From: Ruegeria atlantica
Lineage (GTDB): Bacteria; Pseudomonadota; Alphaproteobacteria; Rhodobacterales; Rhodobacteraceae
Direction: 5' to 3'
Assembly (NCBI RefSeq): GCF_013033965.1
Contig: NZ_WQFE01000002.1
Coordinates: 62,001-126,000, forward strand
DNA length: 64,000 bases
Shown here: in pieces, positions 26,603 to 36,144 of the stretch
Numbering within the stretch: the first letter of the stretch is position 1
Layout of the letters: every line of letters begins with the position of its first letter
Notes under the pieces: generated by a model
What the model was told of the DNA's origin: nothing
Database searches by the model: none
The model's input: the letters and a program-made list of their open reading frames with translations, nothing else
Translations under genes and position numbers: made by a program

Positions 26603-27432
26603 CCCAGCACCGTAGCCCGCAGATCATCTGTTACTTCGGGCCGTTTGCCAAACCAACGCTCAAAACCCGGAACCGCCTGATGCAGCAACATGCCTAAACC
26701 ATCTACAGTTGTGCACCCGGCTTCTTCGGCGGTTTGCAACAGCTTGGTTTTCAGGGGTGCATAAACGAGGTCAGTAACAACAGAACCCGCTTGGAGGCCG
26801 TCCAGCGGCACCCGCAATTCAGGCTGCCCCTGCATACCCAGTGAGGTGGTGTTGACCACCAGCTCGGCATCTTCGATTACATTGCCGGCTTTAATCCAAT
26901 CAACAACAGAAATGCGGGAACCGAATTCTTCTTTCAGCTGATCGGCGCGAGCACGTGTTCGGTTGGTCAGCATGATCTCGGGCACTCCGGCATCCACCAG
27001 AGCCTGCAATACAGCGCGCGCAGCTCCGCCCGCTCCGAAGACTACGGCCGGTCCATCCTGCGGATTCCAGTCAGGTGCACCGGCCCTCAGGTTTTCCATA
27101 AAGCCAAAGCCGTCGGTGTTGTCTGCATGGATCGAGCCATCAGGTTGAAAGACCAGTGTATTCGCCGCGCCAATCTTTGCCGCCCGGTCCGACACATGAT
27201 CCGCAGTTCTCAAGGCTGCTTCCTTGTGGGGCACAGTTACATTTGTGCCGACAAATCCGGCTTTGGGCAGTGTCCGCAGAACGGTTTCCAGGTCATCGGG
27301 CGCAACATCCATGGGGACATAGTGCCCGGCCAGCCCATAGGTCTTGAGCCAATACCCATGCAGTTTAGGGGATTTTGAATGCCCAATCGGATGCCCAATC
27401 ACTCCAGCCAAAGGAATTCGGTTATCCGTCAT
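26599..27432 (-). CDS. aroE: Shikimate dehydrogenase
   Basis: 277 residues. The shikimate-binding S-K-S-P is at 19-22, catalytic lysine K70 (V-P-H-K) and D107 (N-T-D-G) are present, and the NADP loop G-A-G-G-A-A-R-A is at 133-140. It reduces 3-dehydroshikimate in aromatic amino acid synthesis. In the operon maf-aroE-coaE-dnaQ with 4-nt overlaps on both sides. Confidence 0.95.
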   Translation of the reverse strand: MTDNRIPLAGVIGHPIGHSKSPKLHGYWLKTYGLAGHYVPMDVAPDDLETVLRTLPKAGFVGTNVTVPHKEAALRTADHVSDRAAKIGAANTLVFQPDGSIHADNTDGFGFMENLRAGAPDWNPQDGPAVVFGAGGAARAVLQALVDAGVPEIMLTNRTRARADQLKEEFGSRISVVDWIKAGNVIEDAELVVNTTSLGMQGQPELRVPLDGLQAGSVVTDLVYAPLKTKLLQTAEEAGCTTVDGLGMLLHQAVPGFERWFGKRPEVTDDLRATVLG

Positions 27433-28028
27433 TGGTCAATCACCCGTTTAACAGCCAGAAAATTCAGCAACTCCAACAGGGGCATACCCAAAACGTTAAA
27501 ATAGTCGCCGTCAATGGTGGCGAACAGGCGCACACCTTCTTCCTCAAGCTTATAAGCCCCGACCGCATGACAAATGCTGTCCCAGTTGCGGTCTATGTAG
27601 TCGCGCAAATAGGCATCCGAACTCGCCCGCATGCGCAGACGCACTTGACCAACATGGCGCCAGATCGGCTCGCCATTCTGATAGATCACGGCTGCAGACA
27701 ATAGCATATGTCGTTTGCCCCGCATGGCCTTGAGCTGTGCAAGTGCATCAGCGGGGGATTCCGGCTTGGATAACAGCTGACCGTCGAAATCCAGTACCTG
27801 ATCACAGCCCAAAACCATCGCGCCTGGGTTCTTGTCGCTGACCTTGCGGGCCTTCATCTCGGCCAACGTGTCCGCGATATCACGCGGTGGCGCGTCTTCG
27901 GCCAACAGGGCGCGTTTGACAGTGTCCTCGTCCACCCGCGCGGTCTGCACGGTGAACGGCACGCCCGCATTACGCAAAAGTTGCGCGCGGATGGATGACC
28001 CCGAGGCAAGGATGATGGGGACAGACAT
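27429..28028 (-). CDS. maf: Maf family nucleotide pyrophosphatase
   Basis: 199 residues from the ATG at 28028. L-A-S-G-S-S-I-R-A-Q-L-L at 7-18 is the Maf signature and G-C-D-Q-V-L (74-79) holds the catalytic aspartate D76. Maf proteins hydrolyse non-canonical or modified NTPs to monophosphates, acting as house-cleaning enzymes. First gene of the leftward operon, facing the putative origin; a longer upstream reading would enter the AT-rich origin region and is not supported. Confidence 0.93.
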   Translation of the reverse strand: MSVPIILASGSSIRAQLLRNAGVPFTVQTARVDEDTVKRALLAEDAPPRDIADTLAEMKARKVSDKNPGAMVLGCDQVLDFDGQLLSKPESPADALAQLKAMRGKRHMLLSAAVIYQNGEPIWRHVGQVRLRMRASSDAYLRDYIDRNWDSICHAVGAYKLEEEGVRLFATIDGDYFNVLGMPLLELLNFLAVKRVIDQ

Positions 28029-28432
28029 GTGGAAAACCCCCTGAGCAAATCGTTGAGTGTTCTGGGATGGTTTGTATGGTTTTCCGGTTGACACGCAACC
28101 CCGGGAATTTCGCGAGATTCTTACCCGAGTCGCTCGAAGACCGTCCTTTCGGGACAAGGATAACTTTCCTGCACGGGAAAACCGGGATGTCCCATCTTAC
28201 CCATTGAGTTATCCCCAATATTTCGTAAGCGATACCTATATAACAATTTGAAAATAATTACTTATTAATGAAATCAACAGAATCATCTGTTCTCACAGTA
28301 TTTCTGTCCACCTGGGGAAAACATGCGAGTAAAAAAGTAATCCACGAAATTTACGCACCCTACAAAATCATCTTCCTTTTTCTTTTCTTATTTTTTTTAT
28401 AGGGAGGGTTCCGAGCAACGTCCGGAGCCAGA
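28029..28432. other. Putative chromosomal replication origin (oriC)
   Basis: The only gene-free stretch above 300 bp in the window. It becomes strikingly AT-rich at 28219-28300 and 28320-28402, unlike the GC-rich surroundings. A DnaA-box-like TTATCCCCA is at 28209-28217 and a weaker TAATCCACG at 28338-28346; an IHF-like AATCAA follows at 28272. CcrM sites GANTC lie at 28116, 28127 and 28280. Genes diverge away on both sides (maf operon left, hemJ-rho right), and parAB with two parS sites are within 8 kb. Alphaproteobacterial origins are typically here, beside maf and the hem-rho-mnmE-mnmG-parAB block. Promoters for maf and hemJ must also lie here. Confidence 0.7.
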
Positions 28433-28882
28433 ATGACTGATCTTCTTTTCACGATTTACCCGTGGGTGAAGTCTGTACACATCATGGCCGTAATCTCGTG
28501 GATGGCCGGGTTGTTCTATTTGCCCAGACTGTTCGTCTATCACGTAGAAAAGGCGCAATCGGTCGAAGGCGCTGAAACCATTTTCTTTGAAATGGAAGAG
28601 AAGCTTTTGCGGGTGATCATGCGTCCGGCGATGTACGTGGCGTGGCTTTGCGGGCTGATCATGGTCTTCACGCCGGGTATTGTCGGGTGGGACTGGTCCT
28701 GGCCTTGGGTCAAGGGTGCAGCCGTGATTGGCATGACCTGGTTCCATCACTGGCTGATGGCACGGCGCAAGGATTTCCTGGAAGGCCGAAATAAGCTCAC
28801 TGGGCGGCAGTTTCGCATGATGAACGAAGTCCCGACCGTTTTGATGGTTGTCATCATTCTGGCGGTCGTTCTGAAGTTCTGA
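28433..28882 (+). CDS. hemJ: Protoporphyrinogen IX oxidase HemJ
   Basis: 149 residues, four membrane helices. The N-terminal W-V-K-S-V-H-I-M-A-V-I-S-W (H16) and L-P-R-L-F-V-Y-H motif are hallmark HemJ residues, where histidines bind heme. HemJ is the oxygen-independent-type protoporphyrinogen oxidase of most alphaproteobacteria lacking HemG and HemY. First gene right of the predicted origin. CGGAG precedes the ATG. hemE, found here in many relatives, is absent between the origin and hemJ. Confidence 0.93.
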   Translation: MTDLLFTIYPWVKSVHIMAVISWMAGLFYLPRLFVYHVEKAQSVEGAETIFFEMEEKLLRVIMRPAMYVAWLCGLIMVFTPGIVGWDWSWPWVKGAAVIGMTWFHHWLMARRKDFLEGRNKLTGRQFRMMNEVPTVLMVVIILAVVLKF

Positions 28883-28890
28883 GGGCCTGT

Positions 28891-28919
28891 TTGACTCCGA
28901 GGGCGCACGCGCTTATGTA
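28891..28919 (+). promoter_or_regulatory. Sigma-70 promoter for rho
   Basis: TTGACT (28891-28896), a 17-bp spacer, and TATGTA (28914-28919) make a strong housekeeping promoter just after the hemJ stop. The resulting leader of about 80 nt contains two short hairpins. Confidence 0.65.
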
Positions 28920-28929
28920 AGGATCAACG

Positions 28930-28991
28930 CGCCCGTCCGGGCGATGTATCTTCCGTACTGAAATTCCACTTCGTGCCGCGCAGTCAGCGGC
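28930..28991 (+). promoter_or_regulatory. Hairpins in the rho leader
   Basis: CGCCC/GGGCG (28930-28934 with 28939-28943, loop GTCC) and GCCGC/GCGGC (28975-28979 with 28987-28991) would fold in the rho 5' leader. Rho autoregulates its own leader in E. coli; here a role is only suggested. Confidence 0.3.
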
Positions 28992-29004
28992 GAAGGTATA
29001 TATC

Positions 29005-30276
29005 ATGTCCACTGAATCTCTGAATCTGGCCGACCTGAAGGCCAAAAGCCCCAAAGACCTTCTGGCGATGGCCGAAGAACTGGAGATCGAAAACGCCTCG
29101 ACCATGCGTAAAGGCGAGATGATGTTCCAGATCCTGCGCGAACGCGCGGATGAAGGCTGGACCGTTGGCGGCGACGGTGTGCTTGAAGTTCTTCAGGACG
29201 GGTTCGGCTTTTTGCGCTCGCCTGAGGCGAACTATCTGCCGGGTCCTGACGATATCTATGTTTCGCCCGACATGATCCGCCAGCATTCGCTGCGTACCGG
29301 TGATACGGTTGAGGGGGATATCAAAGCACCTGATGACAATGAGCGTTACTTTGCGCTGATCAAGGTCACCAAGATCAACTTTGAAGAGCCGGAGAAAGCC
29401 AAACACAAGATCCTGTTCGACAACCTGACGCCTTTATACCCCGATGAGCGCTTGAAGATGGAGATCGAGGATCCCACTATCAAGGACAAGTCGGCCCGTG
29501 TGATCGATCTGGTCTCACCCATCGGTAAAGGCCAGCGTTCTCTGATTGTGGCGCCTCCGCGGACCGGTAAAACCGTGATCCTGCAGAACATCGCGCACTC
29601 GATCGAACAGAACCACCCCGAGTGCTACCTGATCGTTCTGTTGATCGACGAACGCCCGGAAGAGGTGACCGACATGCAGCGCTCGGTGAAGGGTGAGGTT
29701 GTGTCCTCGACCTTTGACGAACCGGCAACGCGCCACGTGGCTGTGTCTGAGATGGTCATCGAAAAAGCCAAGCGTCTGGTCGAGCATAAACGAGATGTTG
29801 TTATTCTTCTCGACTCGATCACAAGACTTGGTAGGGCGTTCAACACTGTGGTGCCATCCTCGGGTAAAGTTTTGACTGGTGGTGTGGACGCAAACGCCCT
29901 GCAACGACCCAAGCGCTTCTTTGGTGCCGCGCGGAATATCGAAGAAGGTGGTTCGTTGACCATCATCGCCACCGCCTTGATCGACACCGGCAGCCGGATG
30001 GACGAAGTGATCTTCGAAGAATTCAAGGGCACTGGTAACTCGGAAATCGTTCTGGATCGCAAGATTGCAGACAAGCGTGTGTTCCCGGCGATCGACATCC
30101 TTAAGTCCGGCACCCGGAAAGAGGACCTGCTGGTCGACAAGGGCGATCTGGCCAAAACCTTCGTTCTGCGCCGTATCCTCAATCCGATGGGCACGACCGA
30201 TGCAATCGAGTTCCTGTTGTCTAAGTTGAAACAGACGAAGACAAACGGAGAGTTCTTCGATTCGATGAACACCTGA
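29005..30276 (+). CDS. rho: Transcription termination factor Rho
   Basis: 423 residues. The N-terminal helix bundle ([11 protein letters not shown]) leads into the cold-shock-like RNA-binding domain with G-F-G-F-L-R-S at 66-72. The ATPase domain has P-loop A-P-P-R-T-G-K-T at 183-190, followed by the [11 protein letters not shown] segment and R-loop. No large inserts. Hexameric RNA helicase that ends transcription of untranslated RNA. Located between hemJ and mnmE as in most alphaproteobacteria. Confidence 0.98.
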   Translation: MSTESLNLADLKAKSPKDLLAMAEELEIENASTMRKGEMMFQILRERADEGWTVGGDGVLEVLQDGFGFLRSPEANYLPGPDDIYVSPDMIRQHSLRTGDTVEGDIKAPDDNERYFALIKVTKINFEEPEKAKHKILFDNLTPLYPDERLKMEIEDPTIKDKSARVIDLVSPIGKGQRSLIVAPPRTGKTVILQNIAHSIEQNHPECYLIVLLIDERPEEVTDMQRSVKGEVVSSTFDEPATRHVAVSEMVIEKAKRLVEHKRDVVILLDSITRLGRAFNTVVPSSGKVLTGGVDANALQRPKRFFGAARNIEEGGSLTIIATALIDTGSRMDEVIFEEFKGTGNSEIVLDRKIADKRVFPAIDILKSGTRKEDLLVDKGDLAKTFVLRRILNPMGTTDAIEFLLSKLKQTKTNGEFFDSMNT

Positions 30277-30306
30277 CATAGGTCTTAAACGACGCGAGGC
30301 CTTCGA

Positions 30307-31593
30307 ATGGATACGATATTCGCCTTGGCCAGCGCGCAAGGCAAAGCCGGGGTGGCGGTCATCCGCCTCTCTGGCCCTCATGCTCATTCCGCCGCTGCTG
30401 GTTTGACCGGAAGCCCGTTACCAACGCGCGGTATGCGGGTCCGTTCGTTGTACGCGGCCGATGGTGCGCGGTTGGATGACGGTTTGGTTTTGACCTTTCA
30501 GGCGCCTGCCAGCTTTACCGGCGAAGACGTTGCTGAATTGCAGATCCACGGCAGCACGGCTTCGGTAGATGCGGTGATGCGGTGTCTGTCCGATATGGAC
30601 GGGCTGCGTCTGGCAGAACCCGGTGAGTTCACCCGACGCGCACTGGAAAACGGCAAGATGGACCTGACGCAGGTTGAAGGGCTTGCCGACCTGATCGATG
30701 CAGAAACCGAGGCGCAGCGAAAACAGGCGCAAACCATTTTGTCCGGCGACTTGGGTGCTCTGGCCGAACGATGGCGACGTGATCTGATCCGCGCCGCATC
30801 CTTGTTGGAAGCTGTCATTGACTTCGCTGACGAAGACGTACCAATGGATGTCACACCAGAGGTCAAGTCTTTGATTACCGCGGTCATGGCTGATCTGCAG
30901 CGGGAAGCGGACGGTGTGAAAATTGCCGAACGAATTCGGACAGGGTTCGAAGTCGCGATCGTTGGTCTTCCGAATGCAGGAAAATCGACCTTGCTGAACG
31001 CATTGGCAGGGCGTGAGGCCGCGATTACTTCGGAATATGCCGGAACCACCCGCGATGTGATCGAGGTGCGAATGGACCTTGCTGGGCTGCCGGTGACATT
31101 GCTGGATACTGCAGGGTTACGCGAAACCGAGGACCATGTTGAAAGCCTGGGAATCGAACTGGCAAGAAAGCGCGCGGATTCAGCTGATCTACGTGTTTTC
31201 CTGACCGATAGCCCAAAGGATTTGGGTGTTCAGATGTTGAATGGCGATATTCAGGTCTTGCCAAAATCTGACCTTCGGGACCCGTCTGAAGGCGGAATTT
31301 CCGGCAAAACCGGGCAGGGTATTGATCAACTCATCTCCCAGATTTCGGATGTACTTAGCAATCGAACCACAAGCAGTGGTATTGCGACCCGCGAAAGGCA
31401 CCGAGTTGCATTGATCAGTGCGCGTGAAGCGCTGAATTCTGCCATCGCGGTTCTGGAATCAGGTCCAGACTTGTATGATATCGCAGCAGAAGAATTGCGC
31501 ACGGCGATCCGTGCTTTGGAAATCTTGGTTGGCAGAATCGGTGTTGAGGACCTCTTGGATGAGATTTTCTCGAGTTTCTGCCTGGGTAAGTAA
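30307..31593 (+). CDS. mnmE: tRNA uridine-5-carboxymethylaminomethyl modification GTPase MnmE
   Basis: 428 residues. N-terminal folate-binding domain, helical domain, and an inserted G domain with G-L-P-N-A-G-K-S at 220-227, D-T-A-G-L and a conserved NKxD-like position that here reads P-K-S-D. C-terminal C-L-G-K (C425) is intact. With MnmG it makes cmnm5U34 on tRNAs reading NNA/NNG codons. Normal length. Confidence 0.96.
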   Translation: MDTIFALASAQGKAGVAVIRLSGPHAHSAAAGLTGSPLPTRGMRVRSLYAADGARLDDGLVLTFQAPASFTGEDVAELQIHGSTASVDAVMRCLSDMDGLRLAEPGEFTRRALENGKMDLTQVEGLADLIDAETEAQRKQAQTILSGDLGALAERWRRDLIRAASLLEAVIDFADEDVPMDVTPEVKSLITAVMADLQREADGVKIAERIRTGFEVAIVGLPNAGKSTLLNALAGREAAITSEYAGTTRDVIEVRMDLAGLPVTLLDTAGLRETEDHVESLGIELARKRADSADLRVFLTDSPKDLGVQMLNGDIQVLPKSDLRDPSEGGISGKTGQGIDQLISQISDVLSNRTTSSGIATRERHRVALISAREALNSAIAVLESGPDLYDIAAEELRTAIRALEILVGRIGVEDLLDEIFSSFCLGK

Positions 31594-31597
31594 GGAG

Positions 31598-31613
31598 TGT
31601 TTCACGTGAAACA
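31598..31613. other. parS centromere site 1, overlapping the mnmG start
   Basis: A perfect 16-bp palindrome TGTTTCACGTGAAACA, identical to the canonical bacterial parS bound by ParB. The GTG in its centre (31606) is the predicted mnmG start codon. Confidence 0.95.
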
Positions 31614-33474
31614 TTCAGATTTTGATGTGATTGTCGTCGGCGCGGGTCATGCTGGCACAGAAGCGGCACACGCGGCTGCGCGTATGGGTGTAAAGACAGC
31701 GTTGGTCACATTGTCTGCGTCCGATATCGGCGTCATGTCCTGTAATCCGGCGATTGGTGGATTGGGTAAAGGTCATCTGGTTCGCGAAATTGATGCCCTG
31801 GATGGGGTCATGGGGCGCGTCGCTGATCAGGCTGGCATCCAGTTTCGATTGCTTAACCGACGAAAAGGCCCGGCCGTCCAAGGTCCCAGAACACAGGCAG
31901 ATCGCGCATTGTACCGCGCGGCTATGCAGAAAGAGACAGAGAAGCAACCAAACCTTTTTGTCGTTACCGGAGAAGTCACTGACTTTCTGATGGAAGCAAA
32001 CCAGATCACAGGTGTTGAACTGGCCGATGGCTCGGAAATCAAGGCGAAGGCGGTTATCCTGACGTCAGGCACATTCTTGCGCGGCGTCATCCATATCGGG
32101 GATGTTTCTCGCCCCGGTGGCCGCATGGGGGATCGTCCATCTGTAAAACTGGCAGAGCGCCTTGAAAGTTTCGAATTCCCCTTAGGGCGTTTGAAAACGG
32201 GGACACCACCACGGTTGGATGGAAAGACAATCGATTGGAGCGATCTTGAACAGCAAGATGGTGATGATGATCCGACTTTGTTTTCTTTCCTCTCGACAAA
32301 GGTTATTGCCCCTCAGATATCCTGCGGCATAACCCATACAAATGCGCGTACACATGAGATTATTGAAAAAAACCTGTCTCGGTCGGCGATGTATGGTGGC
32401 CATATTGACGGGATAGGCCCCCGATATTGCCCCTCTATCGAAGACAAGATCGTCCGCTTTGCAGATAAGGAATCCCATCAGATATTCCTTGAGCCCGAAG
32501 GTATTGATGATCACACGATCTATCCGAACGGGATATCGACCTCTTTGCCTCAGGATGTGCAGCTGGAATATGTACGTTCGATCAAGGGCTTGGAGGCCGC
32601 AGAAATTTTGCAACCCGGATACGCGATCGAGTATGACTATGTCGATCCGCGTATTTTGACGTCGTCTCTCGCGTTGCCGGATATCGATGGTCTATATCTA
32701 GCTGGTCAAATCAATGGAACCACAGGATATGAAGAGGCCGCCGCTCAGGGCATGGTCGCTGGGCTAAATGCTGCGTTAATGGTGCTCGGTCGGGAGCCGC
32801 TGCACTTCACCCGGGCTGACAGCTATATCGGCGTGATGATTGATGACCTGACAACACGTGGCGTTGCGGAGCCGTATCGCATGTTCACCTCGCGGGCAGA
32901 GTTCAGATTGTCATTACGTGCTGACAACGCGGACCAGCGCCTAACCCCTATTGGTCTGGAAATCGGCTGTGTTGGCGACCAGCGTCGTGGTGTCTTTAGG
33001 CATAAAATGGAAAAACTGTCGGAAGCCAAATCACAACTGACCGAAAAGACCTATACTCCAAAAGAGGTTCGGGCAGCGGGTATCAATGTTAATCAAGATG
33101 GAAATCGCAGGGATGGGATGGCAATTCTCGCATTTCCAGATGTCCATTTTGACGATCTTGTGCCCCTTATACCTGAGATTGAGCGTGTTGAGCCAGATAT
33201 CCGCCTGCAAGTAGAGCGGGACGCTTTGTACGCGAACTACATTGCCCGTCAGCAAAAAGACGTTGAAGCGATGAAACGCGATGAATCCTATGAGATTCCA
33301 AGGGGCTTCGATTATTTTGCGATGGAAGGCCTGTCTTCTGAAATGAAGCAGAAACTATCAAATGCAATGCCCGAGAACATTGCGCAGGCGGGGCGTGTCG
33401 AAGGGGTTACTCCTGCGGCGCTGACGTTGTTGTTGGCTAAACTTCGTCGGGATCAGAAGGTCCGCAAGGCATGA
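31606..33474 (+). CDS. mnmG: tRNA uridine-5-carboxymethylaminomethyl modification enzyme MnmG (GidA)
   Basis: 622 residues from the GTG at 31606, 8 nt after AAGGAG (31592-31597); a GTG at 31597 sits on the Shine-Dalgarno itself and is rejected. FAD-binding G-A-G-H-A-G at 12-17 and C46 in S-C-N-P-A-I-G-G match MnmG. The enzyme partners MnmE. The first codons are written by the parS palindrome, so ParB binding covers the translation start and the transcription into mnmG. A 4-nt overlap leads into rsmG. Confidence 0.97.
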   Translation: MKHSDFDVIVVGAGHAGTEAAHAAARMGVKTALVTLSASDIGVMSCNPAIGGLGKGHLVREIDALDGVMGRVADQAGIQFRLLNRRKGPAVQGPRTQADRALYRAAMQKETEKQPNLFVVTGEVTDFLMEANQITGVELADGSEIKAKAVILTSGTFLRGVIHIGDVSRPGGRMGDRPSVKLAERLESFEFPLGRLKTGTPPRLDGKTIDWSDLEQQDGDDDPTLFSFLSTKVIAPQISCGITHTNARTHEIIEKNLSRSAMYGGHIDGIGPRYCPSIEDKIVRFADKESHQIFLEPEGIDDHTIYPNGISTSLPQDVQLEYVRSIKGLEAAEILQPGYAIEYDYVDPRILTSSLALPDIDGLYLAGQINGTTGYEEAAAQGMVAGLNAALMVLGREPLHFTRADSYIGVMIDDLTTRGVAEPYRMFTSRAEFRLSLRADNADQRLTPIGLEIGCVGDQRRGVFRHKMEKLSEAKSQLTEKTYTPKEVRAAGINVNQDGNRRDGMAILAFPDVHFDDLVPLIPEIERVEPDIRLQVERDALYANYIARQQKDVEAMKRDESYEIPRGFDYFAMEGLSSEMKQKLSNAMPENIAQAGRVEGVTPAALTLLLAKLRRDQKVRKA

Positions 33475-34085
33475 ATGAGGCGATATTTGATGATTTGGAT
33501 GTTTCACGTGAAACATTTGAGCGCCTCACAACATATGTGGAGCTTGTGAAACGGTGGAATCCGAAGATCAACCTAGTTTCACGAAAAAGCCTGGATGAAA
33601 TTTGGATTCGACACATAAAGGATTCTGTCCAAGTTTATAGATGCGCGGGGCCCTTCGAAAATTGGGTGGATTTAGGAAGCGGAGGCGGTTTCCCTGGCAT
33701 GGTGTGCGCCACAGTGGCCATCGAAGACGCTCCGGATGCCAATTTTACTTTTGTCGAAAGTGATCAACGAAAATCCGCCTTCTTGCGTAACGTAGCCCGT
33801 GAATGCGGTGCTAATTGCACTGTGGTTTCGAAGCGAATCGAAGTGGTTGAACCATTGAACGCGGATATTCTTTCTGCCCGGGCGTTGGCCGATCTGCGCA
33901 CATTAATGTCCTTTTGCGACAGGCATTTAAGCAAAACGGGTCTTGCTCTGTTGCCGAAAGGCGAAAGATGGAAAAAAGAGCTGGAAGAGGCGCGGGAAGA
34001 ATGGAATTTCGACGTTGACCCGATTACAAGTTTAACTGAGCCTCAGGCCGTTATCCTTAAAATCAAAGGAGTATCACGTGGTTGA
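33471..34085 (+). CDS. rsmG: 16S rRNA (guanine-527-N7) methyltransferase RsmG (GidB)
   Basis: 204 residues. SAM-binding loop G-S-G-G-G-F-P-G at 69-76. It methylates G527 of 16S rRNA; loss gives low-level streptomycin resistance elsewhere. Codons 10-15 are formed by a second parS palindrome. The stop overlaps the parA start by 8 nt. Confidence 0.96.
   Translation: MNEAIFDDLDVSRETFERLTTYVELVKRWNPKINLVSRKSLDEIWIRHIKDSVQVYRCAGPFENWVDLGSGGGFPGMVCATVAIEDAPDANFTFVESDQRKSAFLRNVARECGANCTVVSKRIEVVEPLNADILSARALADLRTLMSFCDRHLSKTGLALLPKGERWKKELEEAREEWNFDVDPITSLTEPQAVILKIKGVSRG
33500..33515. other. parS centromere site 2, inside rsmG
   Basis: Perfect TGTTTCACGTGAAACA in the rsmG coding frame, encoding part of D-V-S-R-E-T-F. 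It lies 1.9 kb from parS site 1 and about 0.6 kb before parA. Confidence 0.95.
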
Positions 34086-34881
34086 TTTGTCTCGTCCCTC
34101 AGGGCCCCGGATTATTGCGGTAGCCAATCAGAAGGGCGGGGTCGGAAAGACCACAACAGCAATCAATCTAGCTGCTGGTCTGGCTGAGGCTGGGTGCAAA
34201 GTATTGGTCGTGGACCTTGACCCACAGGGCAACGCGTCTACGGGGTTGGGAGTCGAGGATCGGGATTGGACAACCTATGACTTGATTTTGGATGATGCAC
34301 CTTTGGAGGCCGTCGTTCAGGAGACTGAAATTGAAGGGTTGTTTGTCGTTCCGGCGACGGTGGATCTGAGTTCGGCGGATATTGAGCTTATTTCCAATGA
34401 AAAACGCAGCTATCTTTTGCACGATGCTCTACGCCAAACCGCGATCGACCAATTTGATTTGGATTTTGTGCTGATCGACTGTCCGCCGTCCCTGAATCTT
34501 CTGACTGTTAACGCCATGGTTGCCGCGCATTCTGTCCTGGTTCCGCTGCAAAGTGAGTTTTTTGCGCTGGAAGGGTTGTCGCAACTGATGCTTACCATTC
34601 GAGAGGTTCGTCAGACCGCGAACCCGGACCTCAGAATCGAAGGTGTTGTGTTGACCATGTATGACAACCGCAACAACTTGTCCCGTCAGGTGGAAAAAGA
34701 CGCACGTGACAATCTGGGTGAGATGGTATTTAAGACCAAAATACCCAGAAATGTGCGGGTCAGCGAGGCTCCGTCTTACGCATTGCCCGTGCTGCAATAT
34801 GACTCGGGATCTCTGGGGGCGATGGCCTATCGGCATCTGGCCCGTGAAGTCATGCACAAGAACAAGAAAATCGCCGCCTAA
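34078..34881 (+). CDS. parA: Chromosome partitioning ATPase ParA
   Basis: 267 residues from a GTG at 34078, preceded by AAAGGAG. Deviant Walker A K-G-G-V-G-K-T-T at 19-26, with D-L-D-P-Q-G-N-A-S-T-G soon after. No N-terminal DNA-binding extension, so it is the chromosomal Soj type. It forms a nucleoid gradient that moves ParB-parS complexes apart after replication. Confidence 0.97.
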   Translation: MVDLSRPSGPRIIAVANQKGGVGKTTTAINLAAGLAEAGCKVLVVDLDPQGNASTGLGVEDRDWTTYDLILDDAPLEAVVQETEIEGLFVVPATVDLSSADIELISNEKRSYLLHDALRQTAIDQFDLDFVLIDCPPSLNLLTVNAMVAAHSVLVPLQSEFFALEGLSQLMLTIREVRQTANPDLRIEGVVLTMYDNRNNLSRQVEKDARDNLGEMVFKTKIPRNVRVSEAPSYALPVLQYDSGSLGAMAYRHLAREVMHKNKKIAA

Positions 34882-34901
34882 GCGGTAGTGAGGAGGGCGC
34901 C

Positions 34902-35798
34902 GTGGCCGCCAAAAAAACAAAACCCAGAGGTTTGGGCCGGGGATTGTCCGCTCTGATGGCGGATGTGACGCAGGATACCGAAGGGCTCATGCCATCTGAG
35001 CCGCGCCGACCGGACATGAAGGTGCCGATTGAAAAGCTGCGCGCCAATCCAAACCAGCCACGCAGGACTTTTCAGCCCGAACAATTGGATGAGCTTGCAG
35101 CCTCGGTCAAGGAAAAGGGCATCATTCAGCCGCTGATCGTGCGTGAAGTTGGCGGTGGCAGTTATGAAATCGTTGCGGGCGAACGTCGCTGGCGGGCTGC
35201 CCAGATGGCGCAGCTGCACGATATTCCTGTTATTGTACGAGATTTTGACGATACCGAAGTTCTGGAAGTCGCCATTATCGAGAACATTCAGCGTGCGGAC
35301 TTGAATGCGGTTGAAGAGGCTGCGGGTTACAAACAGTTGATGGACCGCTTTGGCCATACACAGGAAAAGCTGGCCGAAGCACTGGGTAAAAGCCGCAGCC
35401 ACATTGCAAACCTTTTGCGTTTGTTGTCGCTGCCGCTGGATGTTCAGAAGCTTGTCGTCGAAGGTAAGCTATCCGCCGGGCATGCTCGGGCATTGATTAC
35501 CGCTGAGAACCCGTCTGAACTGGCGAAGATCGTCGTCAAGGACGGGCTGTCGGTACGCGCGACAGAGTTGCTGGTCAAAAAACAGCATCAAAGTGATGCC
35601 CCGCAAACGGCTCCGCGGTCCCGAAACCTGGATGCCGGTAAGGACGCGGATACGCGTGCGCTGGAAAAAGATCTTTCCGCCATTTTGGCCATGAAGGTCG
35701 TGATTAACCACAAAGCCGGATCGGAAACGGGGCAGGTTGTTCTGACTTATGAGAACCTGGATCAACTGGACGATCTGTGCGCCAAGCTCAGCCGTTAG
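34902..35798 (+). CDS. parB: Chromosome partitioning protein ParB
   Basis: 298 residues from a GTG at 34902 after GAGGAGGGCGCC. The N-terminal G-R-G-L-S-A-L segment, the CTP-binding G-E-R-R-W-R-A at 93-99, and the I-I-E-N-I-Q-R motif near 125 precede the parS-binding HTH. C-terminal dimerisation region present. It binds the two parS sites at 31.6 and 33.5 kb. Convergent overlap of 11 nt with ybaN. Confidence 0.97.
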   Translation: MAAKKTKPRGLGRGLSALMADVTQDTEGLMPSEPRRPDMKVPIEKLRANPNQPRRTFQPEQLDELAASVKEKGIIQPLIVREVGGGSYEIVAGERRWRAAQMAQLHDIPVIVRDFDDTEVLEVAIIENIQRADLNAVEEAAGYKQLMDRFGHTQEKLAEALGKSRSHIANLLRLLSLPLDVQKLVVEGKLSAGHARALITAENPSELAKIVVKDGLSVRATELLVKKQHQSDAPQTAPRSRNLDAGKDADTRALEKDLSAILAMKVVINHKAGSETGQVVLTYENLDQLDDLCAKLSR

Positions 35799-36141
35799 GG
35801 CGGGTCCAGATAAAAATCATCACGCCGCTGAGCACCAGAGCCTGAATGATCAGGACGTGGCTGGGAAACGCAAGAAATACGGAAAATCCAAAGACGGCGG
35901 CGACCGACAGAGTGGCCGCCTTTTTTGCGGCCGGTCGAATGGCGCCTGAGCGCTGCCAATCCAGAATCATCGGCCCAAAGGTTCTGTGACCGATCAGCCA
36001 ATTATGCAGTCGTGAGGACGACCGGGCAAAAAAGAACGCGGCCAGCAATAGGAACGGGACCGTCGGAAGCAGCGGCAATACAATTCCGACAACCGCCAAC
36101 CCAACGCAGATCAATCCCATTGCGGCCCAGAGGTACTGCAT
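35788..36141 (-). CDS. YbaN family (DUF454) membrane protein
   Basis: 117 residues with about three helices (V-G-L-A-V-V-G-I-V-L-P-L-L-P-T-V-P-F-L at the start). The L-P-T-V-P-F signature followed by F-F-F-A-R-S-S fits DUF454. Function unknown. Last gene of the leftward rph-rdgB-hemW operon, 3 nt after hemW. Confidence 0.85.
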   Translation of the reverse strand: MQYLWAAMGLICVGLAVVGIVLPLLPTVPFLLLAAFFFARSSSRLHNWLIGHRTFGPMILDWQRSGAIRPAAKKAATLSVAAVFGFSVFLAFPSHVLIIQALVLSGVMIFIWTRPNG

Positions 36142-36144
36142 ACT

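Noticed and set aside
28029-28157. Longer N-terminus for Maf
   Set aside because: The Maf fold begins at M-S-V-P-I-I-L-A-S; upstream residues are non-homologous and run into the predicted origin.
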